Shown here: one piece after another, positions 16,118 through 25,334 of the stretch
Position numbering within the stretch: position 1 is the first letter of the stretch
How the letters are laid out: each line of letters starts with the position of its first letter
NCBI RefSeq assembly: GCF_000307855.1
Contig: NZ_AJLR01000033.1
Span: 47,333-111,332, forward strand
DNA length: 64,000 bases
From: Schinkia azotoformans LMG 9581
GTDB taxonomy: Bacteria; Bacillota; Bacilli; Bacillales; Bacillaceae_J
Direction: 5' to 3'
The notes under the pieces: generated by a model
Seen by the model: the letters and a program-made list of their open reading frames with translations, nothing else
What the model was told of the DNA's origin: nothing
Database searches by the model: none
Translations under genes and position numbers: made by a program

Positions 16118-16159
16118 TTGACTCATCTGTTTATACTGTATATAATGTTCATATACAGT
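16118..16159 (+). promoter_or_regulatory. Sigma-A promoter with overlapping palindromic operator
   Basis: TTGACT at 16118-16123 and TATAAT at 16141-16146 are separated by exactly 17 bases. A perfect eight-base inverted repeat, ACTGTATA at 16135-16142 and TATACAGT at 16152-16159, with a nine-base spacer, covers the -10 and transcription start. It lies 35 bases before the GntR start codon and is the obvious site for autorepression by that YtrA-type regulator. Confidence 0.8.
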
Positions 16160-16193
16160 AGTGACGATATAAACAATAAGAGGGATGCCAGTT

Positions 16194-16565
16194 GTGAATA
16201 TAATCATATCAAATTCTTCAGACGAACCAATCTACATGCAAATTGTAGAACAAATTAAAGAGCAAATTGTAAGAGGGGAGCTAGCCGAGTCACAGCCACT
16301 CCCATCTATTAGAAATTTAGCTAAGGAGCTAAAAATCAGTGTTATTACAACAAAAAGAGCATATGACGAACTTGAAAGAGACGGCTATATCGTGACCGTC
16401 GCCGGAAAAGGTTCATATGTAGCGGAAATGAACAAAGAAATGTTAAGGGAAACAAAGATTAAAATGGTAGAAGACAAAATGAACGAGGCCGTTATGACCG
16501 CAAAGCTCGTTGGTCTTACGATAGAGGAACTTGAAGAAATGCTTAAGCTAATTTACGAAGGGTGA
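16194..16565 (+). CDS. GntR family transcriptional regulator, YtrA subfamily
   Basis: A 123-residue regulator with an N-terminal winged helix (PIYMQIVEQIKEQIVRGEL, PLPSIRNLAKELKISVITTK, RAYDELERDGYIVTVAGKGS) and a short helical tail, the build of the YtrA subfamily that usually represses its own ABC-transporter operon. GTG 16194 is chosen because AGAGGG lies nine bases upstream; ATG 16185 overlaps that site. The ATPase gene starts six bases after its stop codon. The palindrome over its promoter is the probable operator. Confidence 0.9.
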   Translation: MNIIISNSSDEPIYMQIVEQIKEQIVRGELAESQPLPSIRNLAKELKISVITTKRAYDELERDGYIVTVAGKGSYVAEMNKEMLRETKIKMVEDKMNEAVMTAKLVGLTIEELEEMLKLIYEG

Positions 16566-16571
16566 TAAAAA

Positions 16572-17450
16572 ATGAGTAGCATTTTAGAAATTGCAAATGT
16601 ATCAAAAAAATATAAAGGGTTTGAATTGAAGGATATCAATATAACGCTTGAAAGAGGCTATATTATGGGTTTTATTGGTCCAAATGGAGCAGGTAAAAGC
16701 TCGACCATTAAGCTAATAATGAATCTTATTAAAAAAGACAGTGGAGAGATTAATGTATTTGGGTTAGACAATATAAAAAATGAAATTGAGATCAAAGAAA
16801 AAATTGGGTTTGTGTATGACGAAAATTATTATTATGAAGAACTAACTATTCAAGAAATGAAAAACTTAATAAGGCCATTTTATAGTCTCTGGGACGAAGC
16901 GGCATTCACCAAATATGTAAAAGATTTTAATCTACCTCTAAAAAAGAAAATTAAGCAATTATCAAAAGGGATGAAAATGAAATTTTCATTGGCTATTGCC
17001 CTTTCTCATCACGCTGAGCTGCTTATCATGGATGAACCAACTTCTGGTCTTGACCCGCTTGTAAGGAGTGAACTATTAGAAATTCTCCAGTCGTTAATAC
17101 AAGATGAAAACAAATCTGTCTTTTTTTCAACCCATATTACATCGGATTTAGACAAAATTGCTGATTACATCACGTTAATTAATAATGGGGAAATCGTTTT
17201 AAGCAAAACAAAGGACGAACTCATTGACAAATATTGCATTGTAAAGGGACGGAAGGACACACTAGCTGCCAACATCGAAGAACCTTTAATAGGAATTAAA
17301 GTAAATGAATATGGTTTTGAAGCATTGTCAAAAAACAAAAAAGAGATCCGAAAGATATTGGGAGATTCTGTCCTATATGAGAAGCCAACCATCGAGGATA
17401 TTCTGGTATTTTCAACGAGAAGGAGTGATCACATTGTATCATCTTATTAA
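16572..17450 (+). CDS. ABC transporter ATP-binding protein
   Basis: A 292-residue ATPase. Walker A is GPNGAGKS at residues 36-43, the signature is LSKGMKMKF (LSGGQ variant) and Walker B is LLIMDEPTSGLD, followed by the H-loop FFSTHITSDL. The C-terminal 80 residues are the extension usual in this group. It would energise the permease encoded next, forming a YtrA-regulated export system of the kind linked to antimicrobial peptide or cell-wall stress; the substrate is unknown. It overlaps the permease gene by 17 bases. Confidence 0.92.
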   Translation: MSSILEIANVSKKYKGFELKDINITLERGYIMGFIGPNGAGKSSTIKLIMNLIKKDSGEINVFGLDNIKNEIEIKEKIGFVYDENYYYEELTIQEMKNLIRPFYSLWDEAAFTKYVKDFNLPLKKKIKQLSKGMKMKFSLAIALSHHAELLIMDEPTSGLDPLVRSELLEILQSLIQDENKSVFFSTHITSDLDKIADYITLINNGEIVLSKTKDELIDKYCIVKGRKDTLAANIEEPLIGIKVNEYGFEALSKNKKEIRKILGDSVLYEKPTIEDILVFSTRRSDHIVSSY

Positions 17451-18081
17451 AAAAGATATTTTAATCCAAAAGAGAAATCTGTTAATGGCATGTATACTAA
17501 TCGCATTTTTTATTTTTACTCTTTCCAATATTGGTATGGCCGGTTTATCAATAAGTATTTTAGCCGTGAGTTATACATTGGCTCTTGGTGTCAGTCAAAT
17601 TGAAGATAAAAATAAAAGTGATTTGATGCTTGTTAGTTTGCCAATCAAAAAAAGTAAAATTGTACTGTCTAAATATATCTCTGTTTATGTATTTGTTCTT
17701 TATGCAATTCTAGTTAACTATATTTTTTCTTTTATAATCAAAATTTTTGAATTACCAATAAAATTCGAATGGTTTACAGTAGATGGAATTTTAGGAGCGA
17801 TTATTTCAGTTACAATCTTCACGTCAATCTCTTTACCATTAATATTTAAATGGGGATATACTAAAGCGAAATTGCCAAATTATATAATTTTCTTTTTATT
17901 TGTAATCGGTGCTACGTCGGTTATTAGTAATTTGGATTACTATTCAACAACGAGGATTTTCGAGTTCTTTGGCCAACTCTCAAATTCAGAAATGATAGTA
18001 TTAATTTTGATCCCATTAGTGTTGATTGTTACGATTTCATATCTACTTTCTCTTGTTTTTTACCGTAAACGGGAGTTTTGA
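17434..18081 (+). CDS. ABC-2 type transporter permease
   Basis: A 215-residue membrane protein with about six hydrophobic segments, for example LLMACILIAFFIFTL and MIVLILIPLVLIVTISYLL, typical of the ABC-2 permeases paired with YtrA-type regulators. TTG 17434 is chosen because AAGGAG lies eight bases upstream and (M)YHLIKKDILIQKRN is the usual start for this family; the frame is open further upstream inside the ATPase gene, but that part is a shadow. A large terminator ends the three-gene operon. Confidence 0.85.
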   Translation: MYHLIKKDILIQKRNLLMACILIAFFIFTLSNIGMAGLSISILAVSYTLALGVSQIEDKNKSDLMLVSLPIKKSKIVLSKYISVYVFVLYAILVNYIFSFIIKIFELPIKFEWFTVDGILGAIISVTIFTSISLPLIFKWGYTKAKLPNYIIFFLFVIGATSVISNLDYYSTTRIFEFFGQLSNSEMIVLILIPLVLIVTISYLLSLVFYRKREF

Positions 18082-18099
18082 AAATAAATATTTACGAAC

Positions 18100-18168
18100 G
18101 GCCGCATCCATGCCAGTAGTTGATTCTACCTTAAATAGAGGTAGTGAGGCATTGGGGCGGCCTTTTTC
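18100..18168 (+). terminator. Large branched terminator after the GntR-ABC operon
   Basis: GGCCGC-ATCC-ATGCC pairs with GGCAT-TGGG-GCGGCC. Inside the loop CTACCT and AGGTAG form a second hairpin. TTTTT follows. Confidence 0.8.
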
Positions 18169-18278
18169 TATTTTTCATCTTCATTCAATCACATGTAAAT
18201 GCTAATAATGGTTAAATTAATTAATACTACGCTGCTACAGAAAAATGGGGACAAAAAACTAGATATGGAGGGGGGAAA

Positions 18279-19181
18279 GTGAAAAAATATATCTGGATTT
18301 TGTTTATTATTTGTCTATTTCTAATTGTTTGGGAGCAAGCTAAAGGTGCAAACGGAACTACTGTGAAAGATACGATCGAAAAGAAAGCGTTTATAGAACA
18401 CCGTCTTATCGCTCATGCAATGGGTGGGATTGATGGAAAAACCTATACAAATAGTAAAGAAGCAATGGAGCTCAATTACAACAGAGGGGTAAGAGCGTTT
18501 GAATCTGATCTGATCTTTACAAAAGATGATGTATTGGTTGCGCGACATTACTGGGAGGAAAGGACGGCAAAACAATTAGAACAAAGGATCCCAACCGGAA
18601 AGGTAAATGAAGCTTTATCATTGGAAGAGTTTAAAGGATACTCTATTAACAAGAGATATACTCCACAAACGTTCGAAGAAATCGCAATGTTTATGAAAGG
18701 ACATCCTGACATGTACCTAATAACCGATACAAAAGATACAGATCTTGAAAAAGTAAAAAAAACCTTTAAAGAAATTGTTCATGTTGCAAATGAAGTAGAA
18801 CCTAAAATATTGAATCAAATTATTCCCCAAATATACACGAAAGAGATGCTTACAGCTATAGAAGAAATTTATCCTTTCGAAACCATCATCTACACCCTTT
18901 ATTTGCAACAAGAAATAATCGAAGAAGATTTAATGAAGTTTGTTTCAGAGAGAAATGTGGATATTATTGTTGTAGATACATGGAGGTTTAATGTGTATTT
19001 TGCAAATGGATTTGCAGAAAAATTAAAGGAAAAAGGGATTTATACATTTGTTCATCCTGTGGAAACAAAAGAAGAAGCAGATTCATTCTTAAGAAAGTCA
19101 GCACATGGTGTTTTTTCATCCACACTCCTGCCTAAGGATTTGAACGATTTGGGTACGGCGATAAGGGGAGTGAATGATTAA
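18279..19181 (+). CDS. Exported glycerophosphodiester phosphodiesterase-like protein
   Basis: A 300-residue protein with an N-terminal hydrophobic segment (YIWILFIICLFLIVWEQ), either a signal peptide or an anchor. The PI-PLC/GDPD TIM-barrel pattern is recognisable: His46 in LIAHAMGG, Glu75 and Asp77 in FESDLIF and His90 in VLVARH. Such enzymes cleave glycerophosphodiesters from membrane or teichoic-acid material outside the cell. The usual HRG becomes HAMGG, so it belongs to a divergent branch. GTG 18279 follows GGAGGGGGGAAA. It overlaps the next gene by one base, so the two are translationally coupled. Confidence 0.78.
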   Translation: MKKYIWILFIICLFLIVWEQAKGANGTTVKDTIEKKAFIEHRLIAHAMGGIDGKTYTNSKEAMELNYNRGVRAFESDLIFTKDDVLVARHYWEERTAKQLEQRIPTGKVNEALSLEEFKGYSINKRYTPQTFEEIAMFMKGHPDMYLITDTKDTDLEKVKKTFKEIVHVANEVEPKILNQIIPQIYTKEMLTAIEEIYPFETIIYTLYLQQEIIEEDLMKFVSERNVDIIVVDTWRFNVYFANGFAEKLKEKGIYTFVHPVETKEEADSFLRKSAHGVFSSTLLPKDLNDLGTAIRGVND

Positions 19182-20436
19182 TGATGAAAGAAATTAGTTT
19201 GTTACTAACCATTTTTACTGTATGTATCCTATCTTTTTCAATTGTTTCAGCAGAATCAGATGATGTACTAAAGGCGGCATTTATAAAAGAGAATGATCTG
19301 TGGATTAAAGTTGATAATCATGAACAAAGGATTACCAACGATGAGTTCATCAGATTTCCAAAATGGTCTTTTGATGGGAATTGGGTTGCTTATATAAAAG
19401 GTGATAAAGAAAACGAATATTCAATACATCAAGGAGATCTTTGGGCATATCATGTAAAAACACAAAGGAAATATAAAGTTTTTTCTAATGTTAGTACGAA
19501 TTTTAACTGGTCACCAAATCAAAATACCCTTGGGTTTCAATCAGATGATGTTCTAACAATGGTTAATGTTCATGTATTACACAAACCACAACAGATTACT
19601 TCTGGAATAATCAATTTCTCGTGGCTGCCAGATGGAAGCGGCTTTTTAACTTCTTCAAAAGCGGGCAAAGATGTTTTTTCGGACATTATACTGTCAAAGA
19701 TTTTTCTTAAAAACAACAATACTTACGAGTCCCACCATTTTTATACCGTACCTGTAGGTAAGGATGATTATTTCTATGGTACAAGTCAATTTAAGTGGTC
19801 ACATGATCATCGGTGGATTGCATTTCAATTAGTTCCGACAGCATCAATGTCGGCCGATAGTAATACGATTAGTGTTATTTCTAATGATAGCCGGATTTTT
19901 CATAAAATTGATGAAATGCTAAATTACGAAGAATGGTTTCAATGGGCACCAAGCAATAATTCTTTAGCATTTATAAGAGGAAATAATCGACTTTCAACAA
20001 TAAATAAGAAATTAACAATTAAGGACATGCCTAAAAATAAAATATCCATGTACACACCATCTAGCTTTGTTGATCGACATTTTTCATGGATCTCCAATAA
20101 TAAACTTCTCGTATCACGCTCAGTTGAAAGTGATTTGATTAATGTTGCTGAAAGACCGCTTCCCAGCATCTATTTAATTGACCTTCAAACTGGAAAAGAA
20201 AAAAAATAACTTCACCATCTGAAAATGAGGGGGATTTTTATCCTATAATTATTAATAATGGAAAAAGCTTTATTTGGATAAGAACGGATAGAGAAAAAGT
20301 TGCTGTATATATTGGAGACATAGGTAATGGAAAGCAAAAAAGATGGATTGAAAACATTGATTTGGGAGCATGGTATTATGGACACTGGAGTTGGGATGAA
20401 GTTTTTAATATTTATCTACCCAATAGAAAAGACTAA
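19181..20436 (+). pseudogene. Exported TolB-like beta-propeller protein, frameshifted near the C-terminus
   Basis: The frame starts with a signal peptide (ISLLLTIFTVCILSFSIVSA) and contains TolB/WD40-like blades such as FPKWSFDGNWVAYIKG, TNFNWSPNQNTLGFQ and FSWLPDGSGFLTSS. It stops at 20209 after LIDLQTGKEKK. In the next frame the protein continues ITSPSENEGDFYPIIINNGK and IENIDLGAWYYGHWSWDEVF to a stop at 20434-20436. The break lies in a long A run near 20198-20206. The fragment at 22018-22354 encodes the same region without a break, which supports a frameshift here. Whether the shortened 342-residue product works is unknown. Confidence 0.78.
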
Positions 20437-20442
20437 ACTTAC

Positions 20443-20486
20443 AAAACGAGTGTATAAACGTCACAGTCTAACACTCGTTTTTTTTA
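20443..20486 (+). terminator. Terminator after the TolB-like gene
   Basis: AAAACGAGTGT and ACACTCGTTTT form an eleven-base stem followed by further T. Confidence 0.85.
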
Positions 20487-20562
20487 TAACCTTTTAAAAA
20501 TTCAAAATACAGTTATAATTATCTTTAAAGAATGAATTTTTAATCTAGTAGAGGTGATTTTA

Positions 20563-21930
20563 GTGGAATTTTTCAAAGAATTACAGCAAATCTTTCCTAA
20601 AGATCGTGTTACAACGAATGAAACTATATTAGAGCATCACAGTGTAGATGAATCTCATCATACAGCATCAAGACCAGATGTTGTCGTTTTTCCAATCAAT
20701 AGAGAAGAAGTCAGCGAGATTATGAAAATAGCAAATAAATATGTAGCCCCAGTTATTCCCTTTGGTCTTGGTTCAAGCCTCGAAGGGCACGTAATTCCAT
20801 ATCATAGCGGCATCTCCGTTGACTTTTCATTAATGAATCAAGTCATAGAGGTGCATGAGAAGGATCTTCTTGTAAAAGTTCAGCCCGGTGTAACAAGAAC
20901 ACAACTAAATAAAGAATTAAAGAAATACGGTTTATTTTTCCCTGTTGATCCTGGAGCAGATGCAACGATTGGTGGTATGGCTGCTACGAATGCAAGTGGA
21001 ACGACCTCTGTACGTTATGGAACTATGAAAGATCAGGTCCGGGATTTGGAGGTTGTAACTGCAGATGGAACAATCCTACATACTGGTAATCTAGCAGCAA
21101 AGTCTTCGTCTGGGTATAACTTAAACTCGTTATTCGTGGGTTCAGAAGGCACGTTAGGCCTTTTTACCGAAATTACGTTAAAGGTATATGGAATTCCTGA
21201 ATGTACAATGGCTGCGAGAGCCGTATTTCCAAGCACAGAGGATGCGGTAAATGCTGTAGTGTCAGTCCTTCAGGCTGGGATTCCGATTGCTCGTTCTGAA
21301 CTTGTTGATGCAAGGTCAATCGAACAAGTAAATCAATATAATGGAACATCGTACAAGATTGCTCCTACGATTTTTCTTGAGTTTCATGGAAATGAAGCCG
21401 GGCTCAACCAAGATGTCGGGTTTACGAAGGAGCTTTTTAGTGATCACGACTGTCAGGAATTTATATTTGAGACTGATTCGAAGGCGGTTCATCAACTTTG
21501 GGAAGCACGGCATAATCTAGCCTATGCATTCATCCATGGTACACCAGGAAAAAAAATGATGACAACAGATGTAGTTGTTCCAATTTCTGAGTTAGCTGGT
21601 GCGATTCATGATGCCAGACTAAAATTAAATGAATTAGGAATTGATGGGGCATTATTAGGGCATGTTGGAGATGGAAATTATCATGCAATCCTGATGATTG
21701 ATAAAAATAATCCAAGTGAAGTTGAAATTGCGGATCATTTTAATAAACATATTGTAGAATATGCGCTTGCGTGTGGTGGAACTTGTACTGGTGAGCATGG
21801 TGTTGGAATTGGGAAAAAGAAATATCAAAAACTTGAACACGGTGAAGCCTTTGATTTAATGTTGTTAATAAAAAAAACAATGGATCCAAAATGTTTATTA
21901 AACCCGGACAAGATTTTTGATAAGTATTAA
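20563..21930 (+). CDS. glcD: FAD-linked oxidase, GlcD family
   Basis: A 455-residue VAO-type flavoprotein. The FAD-binding half has VVVFPINREEVSEIMKIANK, PFGLGSSLEGHVIP and LFVGSEGTLGLFTEITLK; the C-terminal half ends with LLGHVGDGNYHA and GGTCTGEHGVGIGKKK, diagnostic of the glycolate/D-lactate dehydrogenase group. It oxidises a 2-hydroxy acid, most likely glycolate or D-lactate. No GlcE or GlcF partner is nearby, as for single-gene D-lactate dehydrogenases. GTG 20563 is chosen since AGAGGTG lies six bases upstream and GTG 20554 is part of it. It has its own terminator. Confidence 0.9.
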   Translation: MEFFKELQQIFPKDRVTTNETILEHHSVDESHHTASRPDVVVFPINREEVSEIMKIANKYVAPVIPFGLGSSLEGHVIPYHSGISVDFSLMNQVIEVHEKDLLVKVQPGVTRTQLNKELKKYGLFFPVDPGADATIGGMAATNASGTTSVRYGTMKDQVRDLEVVTADGTILHTGNLAAKSSSGYNLNSLFVGSEGTLGLFTEITLKVYGIPECTMAARAVFPSTEDAVNAVVSVLQAGIPIARSELVDARSIEQVNQYNGTSYKIAPTIFLEFHGNEAGLNQDVGFTKELFSDHDCQEFIFETDSKAVHQLWEARHNLAYAFIHGTPGKKMMTTDVVVPISELAGAIHDARLKLNELGIDGALLGHVGDGNYHAILMIDKNNPSEVEIADHFNKHIVEYALACGGTCTGEHGVGIGKKKYQKLEHGEAFDLMLLIKKTMDPKCLLNPDKIFDKY

Positions 21931-21942
21931 AATACGACTTTT

Positions 21943-21982
21943 AACAGCAGCGCACAGAAATGGTGTCGCTGCTGTTTATATA
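21943..21982 (+). terminator. Terminator after the glcD-like gene
   Basis: AACAGCAGCG-CAC pairs with GTG-T-CGCTGCTGTT around AGAAATG, followed by TATATAT. Confidence 0.8.
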
Positions 21983-22017
21983 TAAATGAAAATTATGAAA
22001 AGGGGGAGATTAATATT

Positions 22018-22354
22018 AAAGGTATCACGATCAGTTGAAAGTGACTTGAAAGATTTTTCAGAAAGGCCACTTCCTGGCATCCATCAAATTAATCTTCAAA
22101 CTGGGAAGGGAAGCAAATTAACCTTTCCATATGTAAAAGAAAGGGATTTCTATCCTAAAAGTATTAATAATAATGGTAAAAGCTTAATTTGGATAAGAAC
22201 GGATAGAGAGAAGGCAGGGGTTTGGATTGAAAATATAGAGAATATGAGGAAAAAAAGATGGATTGAAGAAATTGATTTAGGAACATGGTATTACGGACAC
22301 TGGAGTCGGGAGGATGTTTTTAGTTTATATCAACCTTATTTAAAATTTAAATAA
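22018..22354 (+). pseudogene. C-terminal fragment of a TolB-like paralogue
   Basis: From about 22018 the frame reads KVSRSVESDLKDFSERPLPG, then INLQTGKGSKL, RDFYPKSINNNGKSLIWIRT and IDLGTWYYGHWSREDVF to a stop at 22354. It matches the last 110 residues of the TolB-like gene at 19181-20436 at roughly 70 percent by eye, but no beta-propeller blades precede it. There is no signal peptide. It is a diverged remnant or partial duplicate lying on the other side of the glcD-like gene. Confidence 0.75.
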
Positions 22355-22426
22355 CCGTGTTCTCTAATTTTTGCTATAATTAAGCTAATCAATCTTAAAT
22401 CATTTTAGTAGAAAGGTGGGAATTTT

Positions 22427-22966
22427 ATGGATGAACTGAGACTACTAGAACTTATGCGTACAGCCCTGAAAGAAGAATTGCAACCTATCGAAAAAAGATT
22501 GGATGCGATTGAACAAAGATTAGATGCAAATGATCAAAGGTTTGACGCAATTGATAAGCGACTGGATGGAATTGATGAGAGATTAGATGGCATTGATGAG
22601 AGATTAGATGGCATTGATGAAAGATTTGATGGTATTGATAAGCGATTTGATACAATTGATGAAAGATTTGATGGCATTGATGAAAGATTTGATGGCATTG
22701 ATGAAAGATTTGATGGAATCGAAAAGCGCTTGGATGCGGTTGAGTTACGTCAAGATGGTATTAGACAGGATATATCGGCAATTCGCTACAATCAAGAAGC
22801 AACTAATGCAACGTTAAAAGCCTTAACTGAAGATGTAAACTACATCAAAGGTGATCTAACTCAACTCAAAGAAGGCCAAGCTCGGCATGAAAAAATACTG
22901 GAAACACTTGCTTTACGTTCGATTGAAACAGAATCAGAAATTCGCGAGCTAAAAAGAATTAAATAG
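22427..22966 (+). CDS. Coiled-coil protein of tandem RxDGIDE heptads
   Basis: A 179-residue soluble protein. Residues 23-113 are 13 consecutive heptads of the form (E/K/Q)R(L/F)D(A/G/T)ID, a long uninterrupted coiled coil. Residues 114-179 form a less regular helical tail (DVNYIKGDLTQLKEGQARHE). AAAGGTGGG precedes the ATG. Proteins of this build occur widely in Bacillus and are usually annotated only as hypothetical or DUF-type coiled coils; no function can be assigned. It may form rods or multimers. It has a terminator of its own. Confidence 0.8.
   Translation: MDELRLLELMRTALKEELQPIEKRLDAIEQRLDANDQRFDAIDKRLDGIDERLDGIDERLDGIDERFDGIDKRFDTIDERFDGIDERFDGIDERFDGIEKRLDAVELRQDGIRQDISAIRYNQEATNATLKALTEDVNYIKGDLTQLKEGQARHEKILETLALRSIETESEIRELKRIK
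22493..22765 (+). repeat. Tandem 21-base repeat, 13 units
   Basis: Thirteen in-frame units of 21 bases encode the heptads of the coiled-coil protein. Several adjacent units are identical or differ at one or two bases (GATGGCATTGATGAAAGATT type), so slippage or unequal recombination could change the copy number without breaking the frame. Confidence 0.9.
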
Positions 22967-22982
22967 TGTCAATACATTTTCC

Positions 22983-23004
22983 AGTCGCACCTTGCGGCTT
23001 TTTA
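22983..23004 (+). terminator. Terminator after the coiled-coil gene
   Basis: AGTCGCA and TGCGGCT pair (one G-U) around CCT, followed by TTTTT. Confidence 0.78.
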
Positions 23005-23080
23005 TTTTTCCTATAGTTTTAGCTATTTTTACGAAATATATGGACTGTAGCCTGAATTTTGCAGTTAATATGAATAGAAA

Positions 23081-23128
23081 ACAGCCATGAACCCTTATGA
23101 ATACTGGGTTTGTGGCCGTTTTTTTTTG
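23081..23128 (+). terminator. Hairpin with T-run upstream of the IS remnants
   Basis: ACAGCCATGAACCC pairs imperfectly with GGGTTTGTGGCCGT around TTATGAATACT, followed by nine T. It may belong to the neighbouring insertion sequence. Confidence 0.6.
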
Positions 23129-23287
23129 CAAAAAATCATAGCAAATTTTACCCTTTTTTTGTAGTAGCGAAATTTTTTTTTATTTCTCCAAGTGAACGAA
23201 TTCTCTTGGAAAAATCGATTTGAAAAATGGTTCAAAGATCATCAAGAATTTCATCAAAAATAATCAAATAAGTAGTAATTTTGTTTC

Positions 23288-24466
23288 ATGTATGTGCACT
23301 CTGATTTAGAAAGACCTTCAAGAATGCGTCTTTTTCTCCATATGGCTCCGGAGGAGCCAGTAATCGAACCTAGTTCTTTAACCAAGTTCCGTAAACTCCG
23401 TTTAAAAGATGTAAACCTTTTGGATATGCTCATCAATAAAACTGTTAAATTGCCATCGAAAAGGAAATCATTAAAAGTAAATTCATTATTGTAGATGCCA
23501 CCCATACGAAAGCTCGTTATAATCAGATGTCACCGAGAGAAATACTGATGGACCGTTCCAAAAAGCTTAGAAAAGCTATTTATAAGATAGATGAATCTAT
23601 GAAAAACAAGTTCCCTATTAAAAACACAAAAGATATTTTAGAAGATGAAATCAATTATTGCCAGAAACTAATTAAGGTGGTTGAAAAGGAAGACAATCTT
23701 AAAAGTAAAGGAACAATTGAACCTTCTAAAAGAAACAGTTGCTGAAGATCAAGATGCAAAGGTTGGACATAAAACTGCAGATACCTCTTTCTTTGGATAT
23801 AAGACACATATTGCCATGACCGAAGAACGGATTATTACAGCTGCAACAGTTACTACAGGGGAAAAAATGATGGAAAACAATTAGAAACACTGATTGAAAA
23901 AAGTATCAAAGCCGGTATGGAAATTGAAACTGTAATTGGTGATGCGGCTTATTCTGAAAAGGGAAATATCGAATACGCTAATAAAAATGAAATAAAACTA
24001 GTAGCTAAATTAAACCCTTCTGTCACTCAAGGTTTTCGTTCAAAGGAAGATGAGTTTGAATTTAATAAAGATGCTGGAATGTATGTCTGTAAGGCCGGAC
24101 ATATGGCAATCAGGAAAACAAAACAAGGCAAAAAAGGGGAAGGTAGAAATCAAGTTCGTACGTACTATTTTAATATTGAAAAATGTAAACACTGCCCGTT
24201 TAAAGAAGGATGTAATAAGGAAGGTGCTAAAAGTAAAACATATTCAGTAAGTATCAAATCAAACGAGCATACAGAACAGGCAAAATTTCAAGAAAGTGAA
24301 TATTTTAAAGAAAAATCTAAAGAACGCTATAAAATAGAAGCTAAAAACAGCGAATTAAAACACAGACACGGGTATGATGTGGCAGAATCCTCGGGTCTAA
24401 TTGGCATGGAGTTGCAAGGTGCCTTGGCTATATTTACAGTAAACCTAAAAAGAATATTGAAACTAA
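23288..24466 (+). mobile_element. IS1182 family transposase remnant
   Basis: Several short frames together encode one IS1182-type DDE transposase. In order: EEPVIEPSSLTKFRKLRLKD, FIIVDATHTKARYNQ (in another frame at about 23475-23525), SPREILMDRSKKLRKAIYKI, DQDAKVGHKTADTSFFGYKT, then from 23917 ETVIGDAAYSEKGNIEYANK, FNIEKCKHCPFKEGC and AESSGLIGMELQGALAIFTV. At least four frameshifts interrupt it. The N-terminal DNA-binding region is missing, and the 3' end is replaced at about 24466 by the next element. No inverted repeats were identified. It is inactive. Confidence 0.85.
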
Positions 24467-24467
24467 T

Positions 24468-25316
24468 ATGCACGGTATCATTTTAACAGACGGCAGAATC
24501 AACGTTTCTCAGATTCGCCGATCAACGAGAGAAAATCGGGCCCTTAGCTGTATGACTCGTTTCTTGAATGAATCTCCATGGTGTCCCAACCGAGTGACCA
24601 GACGTCGACTCGAGTTTGTCATGAAGCACATCCAAAAGTCCCGATCCAAAGCAGGAGATGCCCGTTCAATTGTCTTTTTTATCGTTGATGATACACAATG
24701 CAAAAAGGAGCGTACAACAAAACGGATGGAAGGCCTTGATAACCACTTTTCCCACTCTGACGGGAAAACGATATGGTCTCATTGTGTAGTAACGGCTCAT
24801 GTCGTCAGTGAAAACAACTCTTTTACTTGGGATTTCCGGCCCTATTTCCGAGAACCCTATTGCCAAAAAGAGGGGATTTCTTTTAAAAGTAAAAATGTTC
24901 TAGCTATGGAGTTGATTAACTCGTATCCAGTTCGTGACGATGAACAAGTTTACGTTTTAGTCGATAGTTGGTACACCAGTAAAAAGTTAATCGAAACTTG
25001 TTGTCAAAAAGGCTTTCATCTCATTGGTGGTTTACGGACAAACCGAAAGATATACCCTGCAGGAGTAGGAATCAAAATATCTGATTTCGCGTCAACTTAT
25101 TTAGAGTCAACTGACCTCCGCCCCGTTACCGTGGATGGTCATACCTATAAAATTTATACGTATGAAGGCAATTTGAGTGATACCGAATATGCCAAAGTCT
25201 TGTTGTCTTGGGAAAACAAATTCGATTCGAGCAAAACACCCTTTTGTCTCCTTTGTACAGATAGTAGTCTGAATCACGTAACCATTCTGAGCTATTATAA
25301 TGTGCGTTGGAACATA
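24468..25316 (+). mobile_element. IS701-like DDE transposase remnant
   Basis: A 283-codon frame with SQIRRSTRENRALSCMTRFL, FFIVDDTQCKKERTTKRMEG, SHSDGKTIWSHCVVTAHVV, YVLVDSWYTSKKLIETCCQK and GFHLIGGLRTNRKIYPAGVG, the core of the IS701-like DDE endonuclease family. The first residues expected of the family are missing at the junction with the IS1182 remnant (24464-24470). At YYNVRWNI (about 25310), where family members continue with the last catalytic Glu region, the sequence switches to another element. The transposase therefore lacks its C-terminus and part of its catalytic triad. Confidence 0.78.
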
Positions 25317-25334
25317 ATGCCGATATCGGCATAA

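Larger units (their letters stand above)
22967..23287. other. Gene-free stretch before the transposase remnants
   Basis: It holds two terminator-like hairpins (listed separately) and A/T-rich sequence with T runs. No convincing reading frame, promoter or transposon inverted repeat was identified. Confidence 0.5.

Noticed and set aside
22493..22765. Regular repeats that could suggest a CRISPR array
   Set aside because: The units are contiguous without spacers and encode in-frame heptads of a protein.
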